A stretch of 64,000 nucleotides of DNA from CAZAQV01 sp964487255 (GCA_964487255.1 CAZAQV010000001.1:124001-188000), one strand, 5' to 3'. Positions 1 through 9,587 are shown, counted from the first letter of the stretch. Notes: generated by a model from the sequence alone, not told the origin. Numbers and translations: made by a program.

Positions 1-263
1 GAACATTGGTTTGGTGTGGATGGGCCATGCTTGGCGCATCGTGCCACGCACTCTGCCCCAACCGTTTGAATTTACTCACGACATCAGCAAGACGACCGAC
101 GCGTGTGGGGCCTGACCGACCTTGAAGGAAGGGCCACTTACGCGCCCATGGCCAACTCCCAGATAACCCGCATTATTACAAACACTTACAGATACGGCGC
201 CCACCGTGAAGGGGGGACTCTGCGGTGTGCTGAGTTTGCATAGCGGCGTGGCGAGTTTTTGCT
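1..263. other. Left edge, no supportable gene
   Basis: This stretch before the first gene holds no complete open frame that I can support. One plus-strand frame is open from the window edge to a TGA at 113-115 and could be the last codons of a gene whose body lies to the left, but codon use does not clearly separate it from the other frames. No terminator hairpin with a T-run is visible. The ATG of the following gene at 264 has no recognisable Shine-Dalgarno sequence. Confidence 0.3.
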
Positions 264-1010
264 ATGAGAACGCCCGTGCAGGCGGTCGAGACCAATGGAA
301 GCTCTGCTAGGCAGGCGGGGGAGCGCACAGATACGCAACCGAACCCGACCAGCGCGGCGATCTTTCGACTTGAGCGCGTGCTCAGCCCTGTCCCAGCGGA
401 GCTCGCTGCCGCGTGGCTGGCGTCATACACGACAAGTCTACGTACGCGCGTGCTTCGCGTCGGCGGCGCCATGCTGGGTGTCCCAGGTCGCACCCTCGGG
501 ACAGATCCGACGCAACGCACCCGCATCACATGGATGGGACTCGAGGGCCTGAGCCGCGACCGCATCGAGGAACTCGGACAAGAGTTTGCGCTCGAGCGTA
601 TTGTCGGCCGGCTTCGGAACCGACCTCAAGAGCTGCTTGAAGATGCCCGCCGTCGCGGGAACCGGATCGTACTTGTCTCAAGCAGTATCACGGAGATCGT
701 ACGCCACGTTGCACAGGCCCTCTCCATTGACACCGTCCTTTGCAACCAACTCGAGTACCGAGGGAGCGAAGCTCAAGGGCCGCGCGCAACCGGACGGTTG
801 CTCGATCCAGTCGTGCACGGCACGTCTGCTGCGCGTTGGCTTAAAGATTGGGCTCGGCAGCAGGAAATCAACCTCTCGCGAAGCTTTGCCTACGGCGGGC
901 AGTCTGAAGACACGCCTCTTTTGGCAAGTGTCGGCAACCCTTGCGCAGCCTGGCCGGATCGCGGTCTACGCGCGAGCGCCGATAGCCTCGATTGGCCCAC
1001 GATCAACTAG
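264..1010 (+). CDS. HAD-IB (SerB-like) family protein with lost catalytic residues
   Basis: A 248-aa protein whose overall layout follows HAD-superfamily subfamily IB phosphatases. The usual nucleophile motif (DxDxT after a hydrophobic strand) is here AAIFRLERVLSP at residues 31-42, so both Asp are replaced (Arg35, Glu37). The motif II strand IVLVSSS is kept. The motif IV region is YGGQSEDTPLL at 210-220, where the first metal Asp of GDSxSD is Gly212 while Asp216 remains. The following NPxxAxPDxxLR-type tail is recognisable (WPDRGLR). Catalysis is therefore unlikely; a structural or regulatory role is inferred. It lies 3 bp before a reductase gene and begins an apparent operon running to about 7.1 kb. 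HAD-IB domains are found next to or fused with fatty-acyl reductase-like SDR proteins in other bacteria, which fits the context. The first 30 residues may be an over-long start. Confidence 0.7.
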   Translation: MRTPVQAVETNGSSARQAGERTDTQPNPTSAAIFRLERVLSPVPAELAAAWLASYTTSLRTRVLRVGGAMLGVPGRTLGTDPTQRTRITWMGLEGLSRDRIEELGQEFALERIVGRLRNRPQELLEDARRRGNRIVLVSSSITEIVRHVAQALSIDTVLCNQLEYRGSEAQGPRATGRLLDPVVHGTSAARWLKDWARQQEINLSRSFAYGGQSEDTPLLASVGNPCAAWPDRGLRASADSLDWPTIN

Positions 1011-1013
1011 AAT

Positions 1014-2636
1014 ATGAACGCACCTTCCCTCAGCCACCAATTCGATGGCCGGCACCTATTTGTGACCGGCAGCAGCGGTTTCTTAGGGAAAGTTTGGCTC
1101 GCGCACTTGCTTGAGCACGCTCCCACGGTTGGGCGAATCACGCTCCTCCTCCGCGACCAACGCACGCTGTCTGCGGAAGAGCGGCTGCGGGAGATGTTGC
1201 TCTGCTCCCCCGCCTTTCGTTCGCTCCGAACCAAGCTTGGTGCTGACCTCGAACGTCTCGCGTACGAGAAGTTGCGCGTCGTGCGCGGCGACGCGAGCGA
1301 GCCACACCTGGGCGTCGACCTAGCGCTCGTTCGTGGCGTTGATGCGGTGGTGCACATCGCTGGGCTAACCGACTTTCAGCCAGACCCCAAGCTCGCGCTT
1401 CACACCAACGTGCTAGGAACGGTACACGCCGCAGAGCTGACACAGGCAACGCGAGGCAAGCGTTTGCTTCATGTCTCGACCGCGTTCGTGGCAGGCCTCG
1501 CGCCCGGCGTCGTGCCAGAGTCAGTAACACTGGGACGCTCTCTCGCGGGACAAGTGTTCGAACCCATGCGTGCGCTGGCCGAGCTATCGCAAACGGCAGA
1601 ACTTGAGAGCAAACGCGAACGTGTCGACGCCGCGGCCGAACTCGGCAAGCGCTATGGCTACCCGAATATCTACACCTTCACCAAGGCGTTGGCCGAGCAG
1701 TTCTTGGCTTGTAACCCATCCAAGCGTCACAATGACGTGCGTTGGACGATCGCACGCCCTGCGGTTGTCGAGTCGTCGCGCGCCTACCCGTTTGCGGGCT
1801 GGAACGAGGGCGTCAACACATCGGGCCCGCTCGCATGGGCACTCATGGGGTGGCTCAGGCGCTTCCCCGCGAACCCAGACCTTCGCTTCGACGTCATTCC
1901 CGTCGATACGGTCGCGCGCGGCATGAGTGTCCAACTCGCCGCTCTGCTACGCGACCAGGCGCCACCGGTCTTGCACTTCGGTTCTTCATCCGTCAACCCA
2001 CTCATGCTTGGCCGCTGCATCGATCTGACCGGTTTCGCGGGACGGCGACGACGAAACAAGCGAGGTGCGCTCGCTTGGCTGATGGCGCAAACCGACAGTA
2101 TCCCGCGATCGGCCGAGCACGACCCCTTTCCCTCCATGTCGTGGCTCGCCGACATGGCATCAAAGACGCGAAAGACGCTGACAAGCCTCGACGATGCCCA
2201 GCCCGGCGCTCGTTTGCTCGCCGGCGTGTTGGGCTCCGACGTTTCCCAGCTCAAGAAAGACTGGTCGCAACACCTGCGCAACATCGAGCGGCTCAGCTCA
2301 CGTATGGAGGAGGTGCTGCAGATGTACCAGCCCTTCATTCACGACAACGCCTATCAGTTCGTCACCGAGGAGATCGAACGCCTTAGTGCCGCGCTCAGTG
2401 AACCAGATCGCGCCAACTTCGGCTTCGACTTGGAGACGCTCGACTGGCGTCATTACTGGCTACACATACACATTCCGGGCCTCGAGAAATGGTGCTTTCC
2501 TATTTTGCGTGGGGAACGCCCAAACGAAGACCCTCCGCCTCGCGACATCGCGTTGGATGCGCGCCGCTTACGCGTGCAAAATAGCGAGGCCGACCGACAC
2601 CTGACCCCTCACCAAAGCAAAGGAGCATCCTCATGA
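1014..2636 (+). CDS. Fatty acyl-CoA reductase-like extended SDR protein
   Basis: A 540-aa protein of the NAD-binding-4/male-sterility class, which reduces acyl thioesters to aldehyde or alcohol using NADPH. The Rossmann nucleotide motif TGSSGFLG is at residues 18-25, a VHIAG strand follows near 116-120, and the active-site YxxxK is YTFTK at about 219-223. After about residue 370 there is a long helical C-terminal part as in eukaryotic-type FAR proteins, so the length suits a full FAR rather than a short dehydrogenase. It follows the degenerate HAD gene by 3 bp and overlaps the next reductase by 4 bp (ATGA at 2633-2636), implying translational coupling. Substrate chain length and product cannot be read from sequence. 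Confidence 0.85.
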   Translation: MNAPSLSHQFDGRHLFVTGSSGFLGKVWLAHLLEHAPTVGRITLLLRDQRTLSAEERLREMLLCSPAFRSLRTKLGADLERLAYEKLRVVRGDASEPHLGVDLALVRGVDAVVHIAGLTDFQPDPKLALHTNVLGTVHAAELTQATRGKRLLHVSTAFVAGLAPGVVPESVTLGRSLAGQVFEPMRALAELSQTAELESKRERVDAAAELGKRYGYPNIYTFTKALAEQFLACNPSKRHNDVRWTIARPAVVESSRAYPFAGWNEGVNTSGPLAWALMGWLRRFPANPDLRFDVIPVDTVARGMSVQLAALLRDQAPPVLHFGSSSVNPLMLGRCIDLTGFAGRRRRNKRGALAWLMAQTDSIPRSAEHDPFPSMSWLADMASKTRKTLTSLDDAQPGARLLAGVLGSDVSQLKKDWSQHLRNIERLSSRMEEVLQMYQPFIHDNAYQFVTEEIERLSAALSEPDRANFGFDLETLDWRHYWLHIHIPGLEKWCFPILRGERPNEDPPPRDIALDARRLRVQNSEADRHLTPHQSKGASS

Positions 2637-3841
2637 GCAGCGCCAACCCCCTCTCCTCCGTCTCGCAAGATTGCGTCTTTATGACGGGAGGCACCGGCTA
2701 CCTCGGTTCGTATGTGATCGAACGGCTACTTGCCGACACCGACTGCACGTTGCTTCTGCTCACGCGAGCACAAGAGAAACAAGCTGCACGTGAAAAACTT
2801 TGGCGCGCGATGCAAATGCATTGGACGGCGGAGGATTTTTCAGCTGCGTTGCCTCGCATTTCGTTTGTGGCGGGCGACCTCGAAAAACCCGGCCTGGGTT
2901 TGGTCGATGCCGCGCACACGCATGTCGTGCAGAACGCCACCTCGGTGCTTCACATCGCCGCCTCGCTGAACCGAAAGAGCGAAAAGGCGTGCCTGAACGC
3001 AAACCTGCGCGGGACCCTCCATGTGCTCGAACTTGCCGAAGAGGTGCGCGCACGAGGTACGCTCCGTCGCTACTCGCATGTCAGCACCGTTGCGGTTGCG
3101 GGCGAGCGAAACCACGAAACGGTCAGCGAAGATGATGCTATCGATTGGAAGCGCTCGGACTACGACTCGTACGCGCGGACCAAGAAGTTCGCAGAATACA
3201 TGGGCCGGCACCTGCTACCCAACACATCAAAAATCTTCTTCCGTCCCTCGATCGTGCTAGGCGATTCACGCTTCGGTGCGACGACACAGTTCGAGATGGT
3301 GCGCGCTTTTTGTGCCCTCGCTGACTTGCCCGCTCTGCCTCTTGCCGCAGATGCGCGACTCGATATCGTACCAGCCGACTTCGTCGGCAACGCCATCGCG
3401 ACCCTGCACATGCGTGAAAACTCGCCGTACGACACGTACCATCTCTCGAGCGGGGTACATTCGGTCACGGTCGGGGAGGTGTGTAACGCCCTGTCCGCAC
3501 ACCGAAACCGACCAGCGCCGCGCTATTTGCCGCAGCTCGGAAAAACGTTCGATGCTTTCTTTCGCGCACTGAACCGTTTGCCGCGCGGCGGTCGGCTTGG
3601 AAAATGGGGCGACATGGCGCAACAACTCGGCGCCTTACTCAAGGTGTTCTGGCCGTACATCACGTACGACACGGTCTTTGACAACTCCCGCGTCGTCGCA
3701 GAGCTCGGAACCGTGCCGGCAGCGTTTTCAACCTACTGCGGTCCGCTCTACGACTTCGCGAAGGAACACGGTTTTCGCTACCCCTACGAAAAGCTCGGCG
3801 AATCGAACGGACACGATCAAGAGCAATCGTCACACGTATGA
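2633..3841 (+). CDS. Second thioester-reductase-like extended SDR protein
   Basis: A 402-aa SDR protein related to its upstream neighbour but shorter at the C-terminus. It has the cofactor motif TGGTGYLG at residues 18-25 and the catalytic YARTK at about 179-183, followed by a FRPSIVLGDS segment typical of thioester-reductase domains (those ending carboxylic acid reductases and NRPS lines). The two SDR genes are translationally coupled (ATGA), so they probably act together, for example one reducing thioester to aldehyde and the other acting on the aldehyde or a hydroxy/keto group. The order of action is inference. Its 3' end overlaps the pyruvyl transferase gene by 4 bp (ATGA at 3838-3841). 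Confidence 0.82.
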   Translation: MSSANPLSSVSQDCVFMTGGTGYLGSYVIERLLADTDCTLLLLTRAQEKQAAREKLWRAMQMHWTAEDFSAALPRISFVAGDLEKPGLGLVDAAHTHVVQNATSVLHIAASLNRKSEKACLNANLRGTLHVLELAEEVRARGTLRRYSHVSTVAVAGERNHETVSEDDAIDWKRSDYDSYARTKKFAEYMGRHLLPNTSKIFFRPSIVLGDSRFGATTQFEMVRAFCALADLPALPLAADARLDIVPADFVGNAIATLHMRENSPYDTYHLSSGVHSVTVGEVCNALSAHRNRPAPRYLPQLGKTFDAFFRALNRLPRGGRLGKWGDMAQQLGALLKVFWPYITYDTVFDNSRVVAELGTVPAAFSTYCGPLYDFAKEHGFRYPYEKLGESNGHDQEQSSHV

Positions 3842-5334
3842 TTCGCGCACTTCAGAACCTCGTCTCTGACCCAGATCGCGCGCTCATCGCCTCGATGTCA
3901 GGCGCGATCGAGTTGGCGAAGCGACGCTACGCGCTCGATGCCGGGGCGCAGTGGCGGCCCGGAACTCCTCTCAAACTACTACTTGCTGGCTACTGTGGCA
4001 CGCGCAATACGGGGGCCGACGTTCGGGTTGAAGAGATGATTCGACAGTTTCGTCACATGTTTGGTGACGAGAACCTGTCCCTGTCGGTGCTCACGCTCGA
4101 TCCCGGCCGTTCCAAAGGTTACTTCCGAGGCGCACGTCAACTAACCCTGCCTTCCGCCTACCCAGCTTTCTTGTTTCGCGAGGTCCATCAGCATCACGGC
4201 GTAATCGCGTGCGAAGGTTCGATGTTTAAGTCGAAATTTGCCAACGCACTTTCAACCATGATGGCGGGGTCGCTCGGACTCGCCGCGGTCGAAGGAAAGG
4301 TCGCCGTCGGTTACGGGGGTGAGGCCGGCGCGATGGACGCGCCGCTTCGCAAGTTTGTGCGAGACTATTGTCGGGAAACACGAATCTGGGCGCGAAATGA
4401 GGCTTCGGTCGACGTGCTCGCCGAACTGGGTATTCAGGCCGAACCGGGCACCGATACCGCCTGGACTTTTGAGCCCTCACCCTCGCCTCGTGCTCACCAA
4501 CTTTTGCGGGCACAGGGCTGGGACGGCAAGACGCCAATTGTCTGCGTTTGCCCCATCAACGCGTACTGGTGGCCCGTCCGTCCGTCGCTCGGACGCGGCC
4601 TTTCGGTGGCGCTGGGCGGCACGCGGGATGAGAGCCACTACAAGTCATTCTATTTTCACGCCGATAGCCCCGAAATTCGAGCGCGCCAAGGGCGCTACCT
4701 CGCAGCGCTGCAGCACGCGACGCAGCGCTTCGTCGCCCAACGCTCCGTGTTTCCCATTGTCGTGGGAATGGAAGCGCTCGATCGCAAAGCCTGTCTTGAG
4801 CTGGCAAGCGCGCTCAAAGCGCCGACATTCATCGCAGATGAATACGACATGTTCGACCTGGTTGCGATCGTGCGCGAAGCACGCTTGCTGGTTTCGTCAC
4901 GTTACCATGCCATTGTCACCAGCATGCCTGCCGCAACACCCTCGATCGGTGTGACGATGGACGAACGCATCACCAATTTGATGGCAGACCGCGGCCAACC
5001 GGGACTCGCACTTCGCTGTGACGACAACAACCTCGACGTCCGACTTCATGAACAGATGTCTGCGGTTTGGACAAAACCTGACGAGCACCGCGATGCGATC
5101 CTACGCACGGTAAGCGTCAACCTTTTGCGCATGGCCGAAATGGGCCGTGCGTTTTTGCAACATGTCAAAGAGCGACACCCGGACCTACCCACGCGAGCAC
5201 AGACCGACGCCGCCGACCCACGCGCGTTTCTGCCGCCGCTCTCACCAAGCCTACAAGAAGTGCTTCGTCGCAATGGAAGCCCGGAGAGAAGCTTGTTGGC
5301 GCCAAGCACGGAAGCTGCGCTGCGGCTGGTGTAG
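3838..5334 (+). CDS. Polysaccharide pyruvyl transferase family protein (CsaB-like)
   Basis: A 498-aa protein of the polysaccharide pyruvyl transferase family, which transfers a ketal pyruvate from phosphoenolpyruvate to a sugar or other polyol. The family's entry motif G-Y-x-G-x-x-N-T-G appears as GYCGTRNTGADV near residues 50-61, with the following xEEMI helix. The late LVSSRYHAIVTSM segment near 357-369 matches the conserved S-R-Y/F-H nucleotide-binding signature, and a short C-terminal tail follows. It is coupled to the upstream reductase by ATGA and followed after 30 bp by an acyl ligase. A pyruvylated glycan or glycolipid made alongside reduced lipid chains is the simplest reading. The homology is firm but the acceptor is unknown. 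Confidence 0.8.
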   Translation: MIRALQNLVSDPDRALIASMSGAIELAKRRYALDAGAQWRPGTPLKLLLAGYCGTRNTGADVRVEEMIRQFRHMFGDENLSLSVLTLDPGRSKGYFRGARQLTLPSAYPAFLFREVHQHHGVIACEGSMFKSKFANALSTMMAGSLGLAAVEGKVAVGYGGEAGAMDAPLRKFVRDYCRETRIWARNEASVDVLAELGIQAEPGTDTAWTFEPSPSPRAHQLLRAQGWDGKTPIVCVCPINAYWWPVRPSLGRGLSVALGGTRDESHYKSFYFHADSPEIRARQGRYLAALQHATQRFVAQRSVFPIVVGMEALDRKACLELASALKAPTFIADEYDMFDLVAIVREARLLVSSRYHAIVTSMPAATPSIGVTMDERITNLMADRGQPGLALRCDDNNLDVRLHEQMSAVWTKPDEHRDAILRTVSVNLLRMAEMGRAFLQHVKERHPDLPTRAQTDAADPRAFLPPLSPSLQEVLRRNGSPERSLLAPSTEAALRLV

Positions 5335-5364
5335 CGTGGCGGCTGAGTACGAAACGAGAAGGAC

Positions 5365-7110
5365 ATGACCGCAGAAGCGAAAAAGACCTTTGTAGAACAC
5401 GCACTTTCGAATCTAGCCTCGGCAGAGCAACCTCTCGTGACCGAAATGCACAGCGGCGACGGACGCGCGTTCGACAACCCGCAACTGATCCGCTGGATTG
5501 CCGCAGCGCGTGGCACGCTTCAACTCTCCGGTATCACACCGGGAGAACGCGTGGCTTTACTTGCGAACAATAGCGCCAAATGGGTTGCAGCGGACTTGGC
5601 GATCCTCGCCGAGGGCGCAATCGTGGTTCCGCTCTACGCACGCCAAGCGCCTGCTGAGCTCGCGACGATCGTCAAAGACGCGCAGGTGTCGCTCATCGTG
5701 TGTGAAGACCAGAAGCTCGTCGACGCGGTTCGCGCACACTACCCAGACGCAAAGCTCTGTACGTTCTCAAGCTTCTTTGGCGGAATGCCCATCGACGCAC
5801 CGCCGCATCCGCTCGGTCCCAACGATCCCGTCACGATCATCTACACATCCGGCACCAGTGGAAAGTCCAAGGGCGTGGTGCTCAGCCGCGCCAACATCGA
5901 GTTCATGCTCCCAGCCACCACCGACGCCCTCAACAAGCTCTTCACGCCAAGCAAGGTGGATCGCTGTGAGCCAACCCCTGATGAGCGCTCTTTGCGAGAA
6001 GGCGATCTGCTAAGTGCAGATCGATCCTTCGCAGAAAAGGCTAGCGAAGAACCAAAAGTAGAGCGCGTGTTTCACTACCTGCCATTCTGTTTTGCGGGTT
6101 CACGCATTGTGCTGTGGACCAGTCTAGTCCGTGGCGTTCCACTCTATCTCTCGACCAATCTTGACAACCTTAGAGAGGAGTTCCTGGCAGCGAAACCAAG
6201 CTACTTCCTCAACGTTCCGATCCTGCTCGAGCGCATCAAAAATGGCGTCGAGAGCAAGATTGCCAGTCAAGGCAAGCCTGTGCAGTCGCTCTATCGCGCG
6301 GCGAACGAGGCTCATTTAAGGCAGGCGACCAGAAAAGGGCGCGCGACGGACAGTATCCTATTGGCGCTTGCACGCGCGGTCATCTTCAAAAAGATCCGCT
6401 CGAGCATCGGGGAAAACCTTCAGTTCTTGATTTGCGGTTCTGCTCCGCTCGGCGAGGAGACACAACGCTGGTTTGAGATGATCAACCTACCCGTTTATCA
6501 GGTCTACGGCCTCACGGAAACGACCGCTATCGTGAGCATGGACGAGCCGCGCGCGGTCAAACCTGGACGCGTGGGGCACGCTGTCGCCGGCATTGAATTG
6601 CGCTTGGCCGACGACGGTGAACTTCAAACTCGAGGCCCCAACATTTTTCAGGGCTACTACCGAGACGAAGCGGCAACACGTCATGCGTTCACCGAAGACG
6701 GCTGGTTTCGAACCGGCGACGCCGCAGAACTCGACGCGACCGGAAACCTCCGCATCATTGGGCGGACCAAAAACATTTTGGTTGCAGAGTCCGGGCACAA
6801 CATCGCACCCGAACCACTTGAGCAACATCTCTTGGAGCGGATCACTGGCGCTGAACACGTCGTTGTCTTCGGTCACGGTCGCCCCTTTCTGACGGCCGTG
6901 GTCACCGGGCAGGTCGACGAAAACGAAGTTCGAAGTGCCATCGACGCGCTTAACGAGGAGTTGCCGCACTACCGACGCATTCGCAAGCACCACATTTCGG
7001 GCGAATCGCTGACGCCTGAGAACGGCCTTTTGACCGCCAACCAGAAGCTCAAGCGGCGCGCGCTCGAGTCGCACTTCGAACCTGCGCTCAACTCGCTCTA
7101 CGAACGCTAA
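5365..7110 (+). CDS. Long-chain AMP-dependent acyl-CoA/acyl-ACP synthetase
   Basis: A 581-aa ANL-superfamily adenylate-forming ligase that activates a fatty acid with ATP. The P-loop YTSGTSGKSKG is at about 160-170, the VYGLTETTA motif near 380, and the hinge/A8 region GWFRTGDAAELD with GRTKN follows. The Lys-bearing A10 region is LTANQKLKRR near the C-terminus. The layout resembles long-chain (FACL) rather than acetyl-CoA synthetases. A purine-rich GAGAAGGAC lies immediately before the ATG. In this locus it is a candidate supplier of the acyl thioester consumed by the two upstream reductases; whether it loads CoA or the ACP at 11317 cannot be told from sequence. Confidence 0.88.
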   Translation: MTAEAKKTFVEHALSNLASAEQPLVTEMHSGDGRAFDNPQLIRWIAAARGTLQLSGITPGERVALLANNSAKWVAADLAILAEGAIVVPLYARQAPAELATIVKDAQVSLIVCEDQKLVDAVRAHYPDAKLCTFSSFFGGMPIDAPPHPLGPNDPVTIIYTSGTSGKSKGVVLSRANIEFMLPATTDALNKLFTPSKVDRCEPTPDERSLREGDLLSADRSFAEKASEEPKVERVFHYLPFCFAGSRIVLWTSLVRGVPLYLSTNLDNLREEFLAAKPSYFLNVPILLERIKNGVESKIASQGKPVQSLYRAANEAHLRQATRKGRATDSILLALARAVIFKKIRSSIGENLQFLICGSAPLGEETQRWFEMINLPVYQVYGLTETTAIVSMDEPRAVKPGRVGHAVAGIELRLADDGELQTRGPNIFQGYYRDEAATRHAFTEDGWFRTGDAAELDATGNLRIIGRTKNILVAESGHNIAPEPLEQHLLERITGAEHVVVFGHGRPFLTAVVTGQVDENEVRSAIDALNEELPHYRRIRKHHISGESLTPENGLLTANQKLKRRALESHFEPALNSLYER

Positions 7111-7155
7111 GTTTGGCCACGAACTGGACAGCCGAGTGTCCTAAAAGGTCGCAAT

Positions 7156-8352
7156 ATGGCCAGCGCAGCGTCCGCTTCGGCGATAGCTTTTGTTGCGATT
7201 CCGCTGTTTTTTCGCTGGCATGGATCGTGCGATGCCCGGGGCGTGGAGCGAACCCGGGTAGGTATCGAAGGACTCCGCGGGAACAACCTTGGCTCCGTGC
7301 AACTCCACCTCGCCATCGCCGTGGCGCTCTGCGTCATGGTGCTATCCAGCATCCAGGCACTCGGATACTCGCTCTCTGGTGCAATCGGTGACGCGGCTGT
7401 CGCGGACGCCCACGCGGCCGCTTCGGTCTCGGGCACCCCGCCGTCGGCTGCTACGCCCGCCGCCATCGGGGCCTCGTTTAGCGCTGCACAAGACGTTGCG
7501 AGTGAAGGCCACCAAACCGATCTCGATACCCTCGCGACAACCGGTGACGAGGCGGTCGAAGGGGTCGAAGAAGTGGGCGGCCTCGGCGCTTTTTGGGGCG
7601 CGTTGGTACGCAAGAACCCGGACCCAAACGCTGAGCCGTGGAGGCGCGTTTGGTGGCGTGGCGCCTTGGCGACCGGCGTGCTTGCCGGTTCCTCTTGGAC
7701 GTCGTTCAAGGGCATCGTAAAGATCGCGTCCAAACTTGTCTTCGGTCCACTTCGCACCTCTTCGATGCTGCTACGCAGCGCAATCGCAATGGGCGTCGTC
7801 GACATCGGTCGTTTACTGCTCATCGAGGTCGTTCCCAACCTTGCGGTTTTCCTTTATGACCAGTTGGGTCTCGATTCTCGTTTTGGGCTCTTTGGCGGAG
7901 AAGAAATGGCAGGGCAAGAGGTTGCGCGAACTGCTCGTAGGTGGACTTCGCGGCTTTTTGCTGCTGGGACCGCACTCACGCTCACCGTGATCCAAGAGGT
8001 TGGTGGCCTGTTTTGGGGACACGACCCACTCGGACTCAAGGAAGTCTTCTTGTCGAACTACCACGATTGGTACCCTCGGATTGATCAGAGCAAGGAGAAG
8101 GTTTGGAACTTCTTCGGCGTACGCGTGCCATCGGAGGCCGGCGACGCGCCGCAAACCGACTGGTGGCAAGGCCTCAAAGAAGCGGGCCGGCTGACCGTAC
8201 TCGGAAGCACCGCAAGCTCCGCTCAGGACGCCAGCGCCAGCCTTCGCTGGAGTTCACTCTCGACACACAACAGACTCGGACAACTACGTACACACCTTCC
8301 ATGGGTCGGAGAGGTTCCGTCTACGTCGCTGATGGTCGGGCCTACTCAGTAA
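7156..8352 (+). CDS. Anchored protein with Flp/Tad-like N-terminus, unknown function
   Basis: A 398-aa protein of no recognised family. A hydrophobic segment at about residues 49-72 (LHLAIAVALCVMVLSS) follows a G-S-V-Q-L stretch, and Ala/Thr-rich sequence comes after it. This N-terminal layout resembles the gene at 9588 (RGSSQLGLLTIVL...) and Flp/TadE-type pilin-like anchors, so the two are probable paralogues at their N-termini. A second weakly hydrophobic region lies near 170-220. Residues before about 30 may be upstream noise; GTG at 7243 is an alternative start, and neither has a good ribosome site. It is followed by a strong intrinsic terminator at 8470-8511. Its place inside the lipid locus suggests a surface or envelope component. 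Confidence 0.6.
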   Translation: MASAASASAIAFVAIPLFFRWHGSCDARGVERTRVGIEGLRGNNLGSVQLHLAIAVALCVMVLSSIQALGYSLSGAIGDAAVADAHAAASVSGTPPSAATPAAIGASFSAAQDVASEGHQTDLDTLATTGDEAVEGVEEVGGLGAFWGALVRKNPDPNAEPWRRVWWRGALATGVLAGSSWTSFKGIVKIASKLVFGPLRTSSMLLRSAIAMGVVDIGRLLLIEVVPNLAVFLYDQLGLDSRFGLFGGEEMAGQEVARTARRWTSRLFAAGTALTLTVIQEVGGLFWGHDPLGLKEVFLSNYHDWYPRIDQSKEKVWNFFGVRVPSEAGDAPQTDWWQGLKEAGRLTVLGSTASSAQDASASLRWSSLSTHNRLGQLRTHLPWVGEVPSTSLMVGPTQ

Positions 8353-8469
8353 GCCCGCACTCGCGCACAGCTGGGAATTTCGGCGGCCCGGGCACGGTGC
8401 GCGCCAACCTCGGAACGGACTGCGAGCACGTCTTGGTGCACCTTCAACTGACACACACACACCACCCCC

Positions 8470-8511
8470 CCAGGGCTCCACCGCATCTTGCGATGGGGCC
8501 CTGGTTCTTTT
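8470..8511 (+). terminator. Strong intrinsic terminator
   Basis: A 16-bp stem (8470-8485 with 8489-8504, two imperfect positions) closes a 3-nt loop and is followed by TTCTTTT. It lies 117 bp after the stop at 8352 and should end the transcript of the 0.26-8.35 kb gene run. The crotonase gene at 8555 must then have its own promoter or depend on read-through. Confidence 0.8.
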
Positions 8512-8554
8512 CACTAGGTGCGTGGTTCGCCGCGGGGCGCTATGACGCGGAGCG

Positions 8555-9385
8555 ATGAGTTCGTTCGACTACCGCGGCAAGACGATGAGCTGGACGCTTC
8601 ACGATCAGACACTTCGCGTGACGCTGCACCGCGACCCATGCAACGAAATCGGCCTCGAGACTCTTGCCGAACTTGAACAGCTACTCTTCGTGTTGCGTGC
8701 GCCAAAAACCGAAGCGCCCCGCGCCTTGATTTGGCACAGCGCGCTTCCGACGGGCTTTTCGGCAGGTGCAGACCTGCGCGCGCTTTACGTCGGCTTGGTC
8801 GAACGCGACCCCGATGGGACCCAACCCGAACAGGCCCTCGATGAAATACGCACCTTCATCGATCGCATTCATGACGTCTTCGACGGCTTCGATCAGTTAC
8901 CCATGCCCACGATCGCCGTCGTGCGCGGCGTGGTGTTCGGCGGCGGCTTTGAGCTCGCATTAACTGCGGATGTTCTGATCGCCGAAAAGAGCGCTCGCTT
9001 TTGCTTTCCAGAACTCCGCCTGGGCCTGGTTCCTGGGTTCGGCGGCATTCCGCGTCTGCAACGCGACGTTGGCAATGCCGTCGTGCGCGATCTGCTGTTC
9101 ACGGGCCGCAGCATGCGCGCGTCGAGTGCGAACAAGATCGGCCTCGTCCAGCACCTCGTCGCAAACGGGCAAGGGCTTCAAACCGCCAAAGAAATGGCCA
9201 GGCAGATGAATCGATTTGATAGCGCGACGGTTGCCAAGGCGAAACGCTTTTCAAAGCCACTGCCACGCGAAGCACTCGACGAAGAGAAACGCCTGTTCCT
9301 GGAAATGTTCGCATCGCCGACGGTCCGCGCTGCGCTCAAACGCTTCGCCGAAAGCGACGACCTGCGCCCCTATCTGCCCAGTTGA
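8555..9385 (+). CDS. Enoyl-CoA hydratase/isomerase (crotonase) family protein
   Basis: A 276-aa crotonase-fold protein acting on acyl-thioesters. The first oxyanion-hole strand is GFSAGADLRAL near residues 68-78. The second is GVVFGGGFELALTAD near 126-140 with the conserved glycine run. PELRLGLVPGFGGIPRL follows and supplies the Glu normally seen in hydratases. The length is standard. It is a single gene between two intrinsic terminators and beside two acyl ligases and an ACP, so it likely works on the same acyl chain, by hydration, isomerisation or dehydration. The exact reaction cannot be fixed by motif. Confidence 0.88.
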   Translation: MSSFDYRGKTMSWTLHDQTLRVTLHRDPCNEIGLETLAELEQLLFVLRAPKTEAPRALIWHSALPTGFSAGADLRALYVGLVERDPDGTQPEQALDEIRTFIDRIHDVFDGFDQLPMPTIAVVRGVVFGGGFELALTADVLIAEKSARFCFPELRLGLVPGFGGIPRLQRDVGNAVVRDLLFTGRSMRASSANKIGLVQHLVANGQGLQTAKEMARQMNRFDSATVAKAKRFSKPLPREALDEEKRLFLEMFASPTVRAALKRFAESDDLRPYLPS

Positions 9386-9515
9386 AGTCCCAAAGGCGTT
9401 TCATCGCTGGGGTTTTGAGTCCCCGATCTGACCCGCGCAGGGCACATGTTACGCGCCAACCTCGGTCGATCTACCCACTTTCGAACAAAAAACTCAACAA
9501 AAACCATGTGTGGGT

Positions 9516-9533
9516 ATTGGCATAGCGTGTGCG
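9516..9533 (+). promoter_or_regulatory. Possible sigma-54-type promoter
   Basis: TTGGCATAGCGTGTGC has GG and GC dinucleotides separated by exactly 10 bp, the spacing of -24/-12 promoters. The -12 half is imperfect (GTGCG rather than TTGCA/T). It lies about 55 bp before the ATG at 9588. No activator-binding site was identified, so this is a weak call. Confidence 0.25.
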
Positions 9534-9587
9534 TATACCTCCTACGTGCGCGGCGTGGGAGCCAGCCACGGAAATGGGAGAATGAAG

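Noticed and set aside
2..115. C-terminal fragment of a gene running in from the left
   Set aside because: Open to the edge, but too short to show family or codon bias; noted only in the left-edge entry.
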